A stretch of 64,000 nucleotides of DNA. It comes from Paracoccus sp. TOH. GTDB lineage: Bacteria; Pseudomonadota; Alphaproteobacteria; Rhodobacterales; Rhodobacteraceae. Shown here piece after piece: positions 49,177 to 57,002 of the stretch. The position numbers and the translations under genes were made by a program. Every line of letters begins with the position of its first letter. Positions within the stretch are counted from its first letter, which is position 1. Location: contig NZ_CP098360.1 in the NCBI RefSeq assembly GCF_030388245.1, positions 1,820,501 through 1,884,500 on the forward strand, given 5' to 3'. Below the pieces are notes generated by a model, which was given only the letters and a program-made list of their open reading frames with translations, had not been told where the DNA came from and did no database searches.

Positions 49177-49697
49177 GCGCGCCGCCCGAGACGCATTACA
49201 CCCTGCCGCCGGATTTCGCCGCCGCGCTGGGACAATGCGTGGCGAATCTCGGCTGGCTCGAGGAGATCATCAAGCGCGCCATCTATGCGCTGGAGCGCGC
49301 CCGGCTGGCCGACGACCTGACCGAGGAGGAGCTGCAAAGCTGGCTGACCCGCATGGGCGCCATCGCCGACGATTCCATGGGCACGCTGATCGAGCAGCTC
49401 GACGCCGCCATGCGCCGCTATCCGGGGCTGCGCGACCGCAACCGCATCACCGACCGGCTTTACGAGATCCGGCAGCATCGCAATCTGCTTTGCCATGCCT
49501 CGTGGCGGCCGACCGAGGACAAGCTCCGCTGGCATCCGGCTTTCGTCAATACCCGCGGTGAGGTGCAGCGCCAGCCGCTGGGCGTTCCCGACCTCAACGC
49601 CATCAGCGAGGCCACGGTCGAAATGGGCGTGCGGGTGATGCGGGTGATGCGTGCCACCGGCGTTCCCGGCTACTGGGCGGGCGACGACGAAGCCTGA
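49164..49697 (+). CDS. Hypothetical protein with HEPN-like Rx4H motif
   Basis: The 177-residue helical protein contains LYEIRQHRNLLCHASWRP near residue 100, in which RNLLCH fits the Rx4H motif of HEPN-fold proteins. Whether it acts as an RNase or is only a structural relative is open. It is translationally linked to the glycosyltransferase-like gene by overlap. Base composition is that of the chromosome. Confidence 0.6.
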   Translation: MARIGAPPETHYTLPPDFAAALGQCVANLGWLEEIIKRAIYALERARLADDLTEEELQSWLTRMGAIADDSMGTLIEQLDAAMRRYPGLRDRNRITDRLYEIRQHRNLLCHASWRPTEDKLRWHPAFVNTRGEVQRQPLGVPDLNAISEATVEMGVRVMRVMRATGVPGYWAGDDEA

Positions 49698-49788
49698 ACC
49701 CCAGCCCGAGTGCCGCCCGGCATCCATGCGCGTTGCAACGTGCCGCACCATCCGCTAACACCGCTTCGTCCATAGATAAGAGTTTCAT

Positions 49789-51105
49789 ATGTCCGCCCAG
49801 AACCAGGGGCAAAACGCCTCTCCGCTTCGTCTCGGCATCGCTGGTCTCGGGACGGTCGGCACCGGCACCGTCAAGATCATCCAGAAACACGCCGCCCTGC
49901 TTGGGCTTCGCGCCGGCCGGCCCATCGCCGTCACCGCCGTCAGCGCCCGCGACCGGATGAAGAACCGCGACGTGGACCTATCGGGCTATGCCTGGGAGGA
50001 GGACGCCCGTGCCCTGGCGCTGCGCGAGGATGTCGACGTCTTCGTCGAGCTGATCGGCGGCGAGGAGGGCATCGCCCGCGAGGCGGTGACCGCCGCGCTG
50101 CGCGCCGGCAAGGACGTGGTGACCGCCAACAAGGCGCTGCTGGCGATCCACGGCCAGGAACTGGCCGAGCTGGCCGAGGCCAATGGCCGGGTGATCCGCT
50201 TCGAAGCCGCCGTGGCCGGCGGCATCCCGGTGATCAAGGCGATGACCGAGTCGCTTTCCGGCAACGAGATCCGTCGCGTCATGGGGGTGATGAACGGCAC
50301 CTGCAACTATATCCTGACCCGCATGGAAAGCGCCGGCCTGCCCTATGAGACGGTGTTCGAGGAGGCGCGGCAACTCGGCTATCTGGAGGCCGACCCGACG
50401 CTGGACGTGGGCGGCATCGACGCCAGCCACAAGCTGGCGATCCTTTCGGCCATCGCCTTCGGCACCAGGCCCAGCTTCGACGCGGTCGAGATCGAGGGCA
50501 TCGAGCGGGTCAGCATCGACGACATCCGCCGCGCCGCCGACATGGGCTATCGCATCAAGCTGCTGGGCGTGGCGCAGATGACCGGGCGCGGGCTGGAACA
50601 GCGCATGTCGCCCTGCCTGGTGCCCGCCGACAGCCCGCTGGGCCAGTTGCAGGGCGGCACCAACATGGTGGTGATCGAGGGCGACTCGGTCGGCCAGATC
50701 GTCTTGCGCGGCGCCGGGGCCGGCGAGGGTCCGACGGCCAGCGCCGTCATGTCCGACGTGGTCGAGATCGCGCGCGGCGTGCGCATGCCCAGCTTTGGCC
50801 AGCCGGCCGAGACGCTGGCCAGCCCGCAGCCGGCGCGCACGGCGGTTCCAGCGGCCTATTACATCCGCCTGCAGCTGACCGACAAGCCCGGCGCGCTGGC
50901 CAAGGTGGCCTCGGTGCTGGGCGACAGCGGCATCTCGATCGACCGGATGCGGCAATACGGCCATTCCCGGACCGAGGGCGTGGCGCCGGTGCTGATCGTC
51001 ACCCACAAGACCACGCCCGAGGCCATCGACCATGCCATCGAGGCCCTGCCCCGCACCGGCGTCATCGCCGGCGAGCCGGTCGAGCTGCGGATCGAGGAGG
51101 TCTGA
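49789..51105 (+). CDS. hom: Homoserine dehydrogenase
   Basis: The enzyme reduces aspartate semialdehyde to homoserine for threonine and methionine synthesis. The 438-residue protein has a Rossmann NAD(P) site GIAGLGTVGTGTV at about 14-26, ANKALLAIHG near 118, the catalytic core with GVMNGTCNYILTRM near 166 and EADPTLDVGGIDASHKLAILS near 200. A C-terminal ACT domain (about 355-438, QLTDKPGALAKVASVLGDSG) allows feedback control, usually by threonine. The ATG follows a weak AAGAG site. Confidence 0.96.
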   Translation: MSAQNQGQNASPLRLGIAGLGTVGTGTVKIIQKHAALLGLRAGRPIAVTAVSARDRMKNRDVDLSGYAWEEDARALALREDVDVFVELIGGEEGIAREAVTAALRAGKDVVTANKALLAIHGQELAELAEANGRVIRFEAAVAGGIPVIKAMTESLSGNEIRRVMGVMNGTCNYILTRMESAGLPYETVFEEARQLGYLEADPTLDVGGIDASHKLAILSAIAFGTRPSFDAVEIEGIERVSIDDIRRAADMGYRIKLLGVAQMTGRGLEQRMSPCLVPADSPLGQLQGGTNMVVIEGDSVGQIVLRGAGAGEGPTASAVMSDVVEIARGVRMPSFGQPAETLASPQPARTAVPAAYYIRLQLTDKPGALAKVASVLGDSGISIDRMRQYGHSRTEGVAPVLIVTHKTTPEAIDHAIEALPRTGVIAGEPVELRIEEV

Positions 51106-51143
51106 ACCGGGCCGCGGCGGCGCCCTGCCGCGCGGCCGGGTTC

Positions 51144-51164
51144 GGGTATTTTTGCAACGAAGAT
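51144..51164 (+). repeat. GGGTATTT motif, copy D
   Basis: GGGTATTTTTGCAACGAAGA followed by TG lies between hom and the convergent GntR gene. It is the closest match to the motif consensus. Confidence 0.5.
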
Positions 51165-51177
51165 GCCGGGGGCCGGT

Positions 51178-51822
51178 TCAGGCGCTGCCCAGGTGGCGCA
51201 GGCCATGGGTCACGTCGGCCCGGACCGCCAGGCGCAGCCCCGGCTCGTCCCCGGCGCGCAGCGAGGCCAGGATCATCCGGTGATGGCGCGGCGGCTCGTT
51301 GCGCTTGACCCGGCCGTAGAGCGCCCGCATGGTCGGGCCGAGCTGCAGCCAGACCGTCTCGACGATGGCCAGCATCGCCGGCGCCTGGGCGCGCAGGTAG
51401 AGCAGCCGGTGGAATTCCAGATTGGTGCGGATATAGCCCACGGCGTCGTGGCTTTCGGCCGCCTCGCCGATGGCGGCGTTGATCACCGCCATGCGCTCGA
51501 TCAGCGCCTGGTGGGCGCGCGGCAGGGCGCGGGCGGCCAGTTCCGGCTCGATCAGCCCGCGCAGGGCGGCCAGTTCCTCGATGCGCTCGATGGAGAGCTC
51601 CGGCGTGGTGATCCGCCCCGAGGAGGAGAGCGACAGCGCGCCTTCGGCCACCAGCCGCCGCACCGCCTCGCGCGCCGGGGTCATCGAGACGCGATGCTCG
51701 GCGGCGATGCCGCGCAGGGTCAGCGGCAGGCCGGGCGGCAATTCGCCCAGCATGATGCGCTGGCGCAGGTTGCGGTAAAGCCGCTCATGGGCCGAGGTTT
51801 CCGAGGAACGCGAAGCAGTCAT
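51178..51822 (-). CDS. GntR-family regulator with FCD ligand domain
   Basis: The 214-residue protein has an N-terminal winged helix (LYRNLRQRIMLGELPPG, then SMTPAREAVRRLVAEGAL) and a C-terminal helical FCD domain (about 80-205) with the metal/ligand residues of the FadR subfamily. The ligand is unknown. The start at 51822 gives the normal N-terminus. A perfect palindrome lies 9 bp upstream of the start codon. Confidence 0.88.
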   Translation of the reverse strand: MTASRSSETSAHERLYRNLRQRIMLGELPPGLPLTLRGIAAEHRVSMTPAREAVRRLVAEGALSLSSSGRITTPELSIERIEELAALRGLIEPELAARALPRAHQALIERMAVINAAIGEAAESHDAVGYIRTNLEFHRLLYLRAQAPAMLAIVETVWLQLGPTMRALYGRVKRNEPPRHHRMILASLRAGDEPGLRLAVRADVTHGLRHLGSA

Positions 51823-51831
51823 GCGCCATGC

Positions 51832-51841
51832 TGTGATCACA
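51832..51841. promoter_or_regulatory. Palindrome TGTGATCACA at the GntR gene start
   Basis: The 10-bp perfect palindrome lies just upstream of the GntR start codon, where an autoregulatory operator would be expected. It also has the half-sites of a Crp-type site, though without the normal spacing. Confidence 0.4.
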
Positions 51842-51868
51842 AAACCGGCGGCCGTCAAGCCCTGCCCG

Positions 51869-52591
51869 TCAAAGGCGGAAGCGCCAGGCCAGCAGCTCGT
51901 GGCCATGCGCGCGCAGCCAGGCGCGATGGCGGTCGTAATCCGGCATCAGCCGCCCGGTCGCGGCCCAGAAGGCCGGCGAATGGTCCATATGCGCCAGATG
52001 CGCCACCTCATGCGCGGCGACGTAATCGAGCACCTCGGGCGGCGCCATGGCGAGGCGCCAGGAGAACATCAGCCGCCCGTCATGGGTGCAGCTGCCCCAG
52101 CGCGAGCGGGTGTCGCGCAGCGCCAGCGCCCGGAAGCCGCGCCCCAGCGCCGCCGCATGGCGGTCGCAGGCCGCGACCAGCCGGGCCTGGGCCAGGTGCT
52201 TCAGCCAGGCCTCGACCACCACGCCGGCCGGCCGGCCGAGCGGCACCAGCAGCGCCTCCTCGGTCAGCGCGACGCGCCGGGTCTCGGCCGGGGTGATGCG
52301 GCGCAGCCGACCCTCGACCGGCAGCAGCGCTCCGTGCTCGGCCCGCTGCAGCGCCGGCATCCCGGCCCGGGTGCGGCGCAGCCATTCCGCCCGCGACTCG
52401 GCAAAGGCGCGGCCGTCGGAAAGGCTGGTGCGGCTGGGCAGGGTCAGCACCACCTCGCCGCCCGCCCGCGCCACGCGCAGCGTCATGCGCCGCGCCCGGG
52501 CCGAGCGCCGCAGCGTCACCGGGATGTCGCCTCCGACCAGAATCCTGTCCATCTTGTCCCGCATCTTGCGACGGCCTGCCTGTTGCTCCAT
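51869..52591 (-). CDS. YgjP/SprT-like zinc metallopeptidase (DUF45)
   Basis: The 240-residue protein has the zinc motif HEVAH (AAHEVAHLAHMDHSPAFW) near residue 190, with a third ligand His a few residues later, and the SRWGSC segment near 157. All are hallmarks of the YgjP-type WLM/SprT-like peptidases. The cellular target is unknown. The start at 52591 follows AGGGGA. The frame extends further upstream but overlaps the promoter of the FYDLN gene. Confidence 0.85.
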   Translation of the reverse strand: MEQQAGRRKMRDKMDRILVGGDIPVTLRRSARARRMTLRVARAGGEVVLTLPSRTSLSDGRAFAESRAEWLRRTRAGMPALQRAEHGALLPVEGRLRRITPAETRRVALTEEALLVPLGRPAGVVVEAWLKHLAQARLVAACDRHAAALGRGFRALALRDTRSRWGSCTHDGRLMFSWRLAMAPPEVLDYVAAHEVAHLAHMDHSPAFWAATGRLMPDYDRHRAWLRAHGHELLAWRFRL

Positions 52592-52701
52592 CTTTCCCCT
52601 GCACCGCCACCCGCCCGCAAGGGGAAAAGGCTTTGACAGCCCCGCCCGGCTATGGCAGGGGACAGCGGATTTACCTGAACGCGGCAGAAAAAGAGAATAC
52701 C

Positions 52702-53025
52702 ATGCCCAAAGAGGAATGGGGCACGAAACGCCTTTGCCCCCATTGCGCCACACGCTTCTACGACTTGAGAAACGACCCGATGACCTGCCCGGCCTGCGGC
52801 GCGGAATTCACCGTGGAAAGCCTGACCAACGGCCGGTCGCGCTCGCTGATCTCGGAAAAGACCGCGGCGCGGAACGAGGATCAGAACGAACTGGTCGATG
52901 ACGACGATCTGGACGATGACGCCGATACCGGCGATCTGGACGATGATCTGCTGGACGATGACGACGATGACGGCGACGTGTCGCTGGACGATATCGCCGA
53001 CGTGCCGGACAGCGACGAGGAATAA
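52702..53025 (+). CDS. FYDLN-acid family protein (TIGR02300)
   Basis: The 107-residue protein has an N-terminal zinc ribbon (CPHCATRFYDLRNDPMTCPA, four Cys in two CxxC) and a tail almost wholly of Asp, Glu and Leu. It is a strong alphaproteobacterial family marker of unknown function. I chose ATG 52702 because the family starts MPKEEWGTKR. A terminator follows 20 bp downstream. Confidence 0.92.
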   Translation: MPKEEWGTKRLCPHCATRFYDLRNDPMTCPACGAEFTVESLTNGRSRSLISEKTAARNEDQNELVDDDDLDDDADTGDLDDDLLDDDDDDGDVSLDDIADVPDSDEE

Positions 53026-53044
53026 TCCTCGTCAATGCGACAGC

Positions 53045-53078
53045 GGCCCCGGACGGCACCCGCCGGACCGGGGCTTTT
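53045..53078 (+). terminator. Rho-independent terminator
   Basis: GCCCCGG / CCGGGGC arms with an inner loop are followed by TTTTCC. Confidence 0.75.
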
Positions 53079-53096
53079 CCTTGGCTCGGGGGCGCC

Positions 53097-53569
53097 ATGC
53101 GGATCATCGACAGGCAGGCCATGCGCGCCATCCTGCTGACGCCCGATGACCGGGTGCTGCTGATGCGGGTGGATTAGGCAGCGGCGACTGGTGGATCACC
53201 CCCGGCGGCGGCACCGAGCCGGGCGAGACCCCCGAGGTGACCTTGCGCCGCGAGCTGATGGAGGAGTTGGGCTTCGCCCTGCCCGCCCCCGGCCCGCTGG
53301 TCTGGCGCCGCCGGGTGACGATGACGCTGGGCCAGCGCCGCTGGCGGCAGTCCGAGGATTACTTCCTGATCGAGACCGCCGCCTTTCGCCCCGCCGTCCA
53401 GGCCGCGCCCGAGGCCGGCAGGATCCGCGAGTTCCGCTGGTGGCGCCTGCCCGAGCTGCGCCACAGCGCCGAGCGCATCGCGCCGACGGCGCTGCGGCGC
53501 ATCGTGCTGGACTATCGGGAAAACGGGCCGCCGGCTGGCCCGCTTCCGGTCGAGATCGTCGGGGATTGA
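53097..53569 (+). pseudogene. NUDIX hydrolase with a one-base frameshift
   Basis: The gene starts MRIIDRQAMRAILLTPDDRV and reaches a TAG at 53175-53177. In another frame the same protein resumes with GSGDWWITPGGGTEPGE and a complete NUDIX box (GETPEVTLRRELMEELGF), running to 53569. A single missing base after GATTA would restore one 158-residue protein. NUDIX enzymes hydrolyse nucleotide diphosphate derivatives. The box itself is intact, so the lesion is recent or a sequence error. Confidence 0.8.
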
Positions 53570-53572
53570 CGG

Positions 53573-54214
53573 CTAGGGCTGATAGGCCGCGTCGAAGAAC
53601 TCCACCTCCAGCCGCACCGCGCGGCGGAAGAAATCGCGGGCCTGCCCGGCCGCGGCGGGGCCGGTGCGATCCAGTTCGGCCTGCAGGAAAGCGACGAAAT
53701 CCCGGAAGAAGGGATTATCGTGCAGGGTGATCCATTCGGCATGGACGAAGTTTTCGGGCAGCGGCTGCGGCGCCCGGCGCGCCCAGTCGAGATAGAGCCC
53801 CTCGGCCACCGCCAGCACCGCCAGCACGGCGGGATAGGCGCGCGTCGCCGCCGCCTCGCGCATCAGCGCCTGGAAACCGGCGGTGGGCGGCTTGTCGGGA
53901 ATGGCGGCCCGCTGCGTCTCGCTGACGCCGAGCGCCGCGAAGGCGCGCAGGAAATAGTCGTTCTCCTCGCCCGAGACCATGCCGGCGAAGCGGCCGAAGC
54001 GCAGCCGCGATTCGAAACGGTCGGCCGAGGCGATGGCCGCACCCAGAAGCGTCAGGAAAGCGTCGAGGAAACGGTGGTCCTGAACCAGATAAGCCGCCAT
54101 CGTCGCATCGGCGATGCTGCCGTCGCACAGGTCGGTCACGAAGCGGTGGCCGGTGGCCGCCGTCCAGTCGGCGGCGCATTCGCGGCGCAGGATTTCAGAG
54201 AAACGTTCGGACAT
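53573..54214 (-). CDS. tenA: TenA-family thiaminase II / aminopyrimidine aminohydrolase
   Basis: TenA proteins salvage thiamin pyrimidine by hydrolysing aminopyrimidine breakdown products. The 213-residue all-helical protein shows YLVQDHRFLDAF near residue 42, GEENDYFLRAF near 83, YPAVLAVLAVAEGLYLDWA near 122-140 and a C-terminal E in VRLEVEFFDAAY. The usual active Cys (in the YxxC segment) is not obvious, as in the TenA_E subclass. A TPP riboswitch lies upstream, which supports the thiamin role. The ATG follows AGGAGGAC. Confidence 0.88.
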   Translation of the reverse strand: MSERFSEILRRECAADWTAATGHRFVTDLCDGSIADATMAAYLVQDHRFLDAFLTLLGAAIASADRFESRLRFGRFAGMVSGEENDYFLRAFAALGVSETQRAAIPDKPPTAGFQALMREAAATRAYPAVLAVLAVAEGLYLDWARRAPQPLPENFVHAEWITLHDNPFFRDFVAFLQAELDRTGPAAAGQARDFFRRAVRLEVEFFDAAYQP

Positions 54215-54302
54215 GCTGTCCTCCTGTCATGGGGCGAGACCGGCTTTCCGTCATGGCCTCGCGGGTGAGGCCGGCCAGGGAGAGGCATGGGGCAGACAGG
54301 TC

Positions 54303-54400
54303 CATACCATCCCTTCGCCGGCATGATCCGGATCAGGTTCTAAGGGTCACCGCGCCGCTTGTGCCTGCAGTCTCTCAGCCCCTTGCCGGGACTCCCCTTG
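54303..54400 (-). promoter_or_regulatory. TPP (thiamin pyrophosphate) riboswitch
   Basis: Read on the minus strand it has the two conserved THI-box parts: GGGGCTGAGAG near its 5' side and ACCCTTAGAACCTGATCCGG followed by ATCATGCCGGCGAAGGGA near its 3' side. It lies about 90 bp upstream of tenA on the same strand. When TPP is bound it should lower tenA expression. A GGCCTC/GAGGCC hairpin between it and the start may be the switching element. Confidence 0.93.
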
Positions 54401-54589
54401 GTCGGGCGCGACCCTAGCCGCGCCGGCCGGCGCTGTCACGCCCCTGACATGCCCGTGGTCCACAGGATCGTGAGCGCGCCTTGCCGCGTCCGCCCGCCTT
54501 GCGCCGGCATTCCGGCTTGCAGCGGCGGGCGATCTGTTATCTCGTTGCAGCATGACGCGCCGGCCGGCGCCGAACCAGGACCGGAGACA

Positions 54590-55783
54590 ATGACCACAGG
54601 CGATATGCCGGACCGACAACGCAGGACCGAATTCGCAGAGCAGCAGACGCAGCGCGGCGAACATGCCAGGCAGACCGGGTTGCGGCTGCATCGCCCGCCC
54701 CTGGTGACCAATATCTCGGCCGCGCGCTGGCTGCTGCTGGCCATCGTCGCGGCCTCGATCTATTTCTTCCACGGCTTTCTGGTGCCGGTGCTGGCGGCGA
54801 TGGTGATCGCGCTGGCCAGTTGGCCGCTGCGCAACCGCGCCGCCTTCCGGTTGAACCTGGGCCGCACCGGAGCCGCGGCGCTGCTGGTGCTGGTGCTGGT
54901 CTGTTTCCTGGTGGTGCCGCTGACCCTGGCGCTGGTCTATGCCTTCCGCGAATTGCGGGACTGGATCAACTGGGCGATCCTGGTCAACAGCGCCGGGGCG
55001 CCCACGCCGGCCTGGATGGTCGATCTGCCGCAGATCGGCGACTGGCTGAACGAGAACTGGCAGACCTATATCGGCCGGCCCGGCGGGATCAGCGAGATCG
55101 TGCAACTGGTCAGCGGCTCGAATATCGGCGCGATCTATCGCGGCGCGGTGACGGCGGGCTCGCTGGCCTTCCACTTGGCGCTGACGCTGCTGTTCATGCT
55201 GATCACGCTGTTCGTGCTTTACCGCGACGGCGACCGGATCGTCGCGCAGGTGGACCGCGTCGGCCGACGCATCCTGCCGGACCGCTGGAGCCGGCTGTCG
55301 CGGGTGGTTCCGGCCACCATCAGCTCGACCGTGACCGGCATGACGCTGATCGCCATCGGCGAGGGGGTGGTGCTGGGTCTGGCCTATTGGCTGGCCGGCG
55401 TGCCCTCGCCGGTGACCTTCGGGGTCATCACCGGCTTCATGGCGCTGATCCCCGGCGGTGCGCCGCTCAGCTTCACGCTGGTCTCGATCTACCTGGCCGC
55501 CAGCGGCTCGCCGGTCGAGGGCGCGGCGCTGTTCATCTGGGGCACCTGCGAGCTGTTCGTCGTCGACAAGACCATCCGTCCGGTTCTGGTCGGCGGGCCG
55601 GTGAAACTGCCCTTCCTGCCGACCTTCTTCGGGCTGATCGGCGGGGTGAAGACCTTGGGCATCGTCGGCCTGTTCGTCGGACCGGTGCTGATGGCGCTGC
55701 TGGTCTCGATCTGGCGGGAATGGCAGCGCGAGATCGCCGAGGACGAGACGCGCCGCAACAGCCTGCTGGCCGAACCCGACTGA
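54590..55783 (+). CDS. AI-2E/PerM-family membrane transporter
   Basis: The 397-residue protein has about eight membrane helices and the signature of the PerM/AI-2E family: an N-terminal helix pair, a periplasmic domain (about 100-190), and conserved ALIPGGAPLSF near 285 and FFGLIGGVKTLGIVGLFVGP near 345. Substrates are uncertain and need not include autoinducer-2. The ATG follows CCGGAGACA. It is divergent from the TPP-controlled tenA and ends at a bidirectional terminator. Confidence 0.88.
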   Translation: MTTGDMPDRQRRTEFAEQQTQRGEHARQTGLRLHRPPLVTNISAARWLLLAIVAASIYFFHGFLVPVLAAMVIALASWPLRNRAAFRLNLGRTGAAALLVLVLVCFLVVPLTLALVYAFRELRDWINWAILVNSAGAPTPAWMVDLPQIGDWLNENWQTYIGRPGGISEIVQLVSGSNIGAIYRGAVTAGSLAFHLALTLLFMLITLFVLYRDGDRIVAQVDRVGRRILPDRWSRLSRVVPATISSTVTGMTLIAIGEGVVLGLAYWLAGVPSPVTFGVITGFMALIPGGAPLSFTLVSIYLAASGSPVEGAALFIWGTCELFVVDKTIRPVLVGGPVKLPFLPTFFGLIGGVKTLGIVGLFVGPVLMALLVSIWREWQREIAEDETRRNSLLAEPD

Positions 55784-55823
55784 ACCCGACTGAACCCGGC
55801 CCGGACCGTTGCGGCATGAAAAA

Positions 55824-55850
55824 GGCGGGGCGCCCAGAAGGCGCCCCGCC
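55824..55850. terminator. Bidirectional terminator
   Basis: Perfect 11-bp arms GGCGGGGCGCC / GGCGCCCCGCC with loop CAGAA have GTTTCTTT on the plus side and TTTTTCAT on the minus side. They serve the convergent permease and hflC genes. Confidence 0.88.
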
Positions 55851-55874
55851 GTTTCTTTCGTCGTCGGCCGCGGT

Positions 55875-57002
55875 TCAGTCCGCCGGCGCCGGCGCCGGCG
55901 GCACCACCGATTCCTCTTGCGGTGGGCTCGCCAGGGTTTCGGGCAGCGGCGTCAGCGTCACCCCCGCATTCGAGCCGAGCGGCTGGCCCTCGCGATTGGT
56001 CTCGGTCGGCGCGGGCGTCTCGCCCGGCTGCAACGCGCCCTCGGTCTCGGCCGCAGGTTCCTCGGCCCCGGTCTCGGTCCCGGTCTCGGCTCCGGCCTTG
56101 GGGGCCGGCGCCGGCACCGGGTTGGCACGCTCGGACCCGTCATTGCGCAGATAGTCGAAGAACTCGCCTTGCGGCTGGATCACCAGCGAACTGTTCTCGC
56201 CCCGCAGCGCCCGTTCATAGGAGGTCATCGAGCGGGTGAAGGCGAAGAACTCGGGATCGCGGCCGAAGGCATCGGCATAGATGGCGTTTCGGCGGGCATC
56301 GGCCTCGCCCCGCACCACTTCGGCGCGCTTCCTTGCCTCCGAGGTCAGCTCGACCACGGTGCGGTCGGCGGCGGCCCGGACGCGCTGCGCGGCCTCGCCG
56401 CCGCGGGCGATCTCGTCGGCGGCCTCGCGCTCGCGTTCGGCCCGCATCCGCGCATAGGTCGCGGTCAGGTTCTGTTCGGGCAGATCGGTGCGGGTCAGGC
56501 GCAGGTCGATGACGCGGATGCCCAGATCCTTGGCATCCTCGCGCGCCAGGTCGCGGATGCGGTTCATCAGCGCCGTGCGGTCATCCGACAGCACCGTGGT
56601 CGAGGGCACCGAACCCAGCACCTGGCGGATGGCATTGGTCACGATCGGCTCAAGCCGGCTTTGCGCGAATTCGATGCCGCCGCCGCCGACGGCGCGGCGG
56701 AACTGCACCACATCGGTGATCTGCCAGCGCGCGAAGGCGTCCACCACCAGGCGGCGGTCGTCCAGCGGCGTGACCTCCATCGGCGGGGTCGGCAGGCCGA
56801 GGATGCGGGCGTCGTATTTCACCACATTGTCGAGGAAGGGCACCTTGACGCCAAGGCCCGGCTCCTCGCGCACCTCGACCACCTCGCCGAAGCGCAGCAC
56901 CAGCGCCTTTTCGCGCACATCGACGATATAGAGCGCCGAGATCGCCAGCACGGCGACCACGACCAGGAAGGGCAGTGCCAGAAGCGAGATCGCACGGTTC
57001 AT
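55875..57002 (-). CDS. hflC: HflC, modulator of the FtsH protease
   Basis: HflC joins HflK in a membrane ring that surrounds and restrains FtsH. The 375-residue protein has one N-terminal membrane helix (about 7-28), a band-7/SPFH domain (about 30-230, EKALVLRFGEVVEV then GLGVKVPFLDNV), an Arg/Glu/Ala-rich helix and a Pro/Ala/Glu tail longer than in E. coli. The start overlaps the hflK stop by one base (TGATG), so the pair is coupled. Confidence 0.94.
   Translation of the reverse strand: MNRAISLLALPFLVVVAVLAISALYIVDVREKALVLRFGEVVEVREEPGLGVKVPFLDNVVKYDARILGLPTPPMEVTPLDDRRLVVDAFARWQITDVVQFRRAVGGGGIEFAQSRLEPIVTNAIRQVLGSVPSTTVLSDDRTALMNRIRDLAREDAKDLGIRVIDLRLTRTDLPEQNLTATYARMRAEREREAADEIARGGEAAQRVRAAADRTVVELTSEARKRAEVVRGEADARRNAIYADAFGRDPEFFAFTRSMTSYERALRGENSSLVIQPQGEFFDYLRNDGSERANPVPAPAPKAGAETGTETGAEEPAAETEGALQPGETPAPTETNREGQPLGSNAGVTLTPLPETLASPPQEESVVPPAPAPAD

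Noticed and set aside
55780..55800. Triple 10-bp repeat CTGAACCCGA at the end of the permease gene
   Set aside because: It is a simple tandem slippage product at the stop codon with no sign of function.
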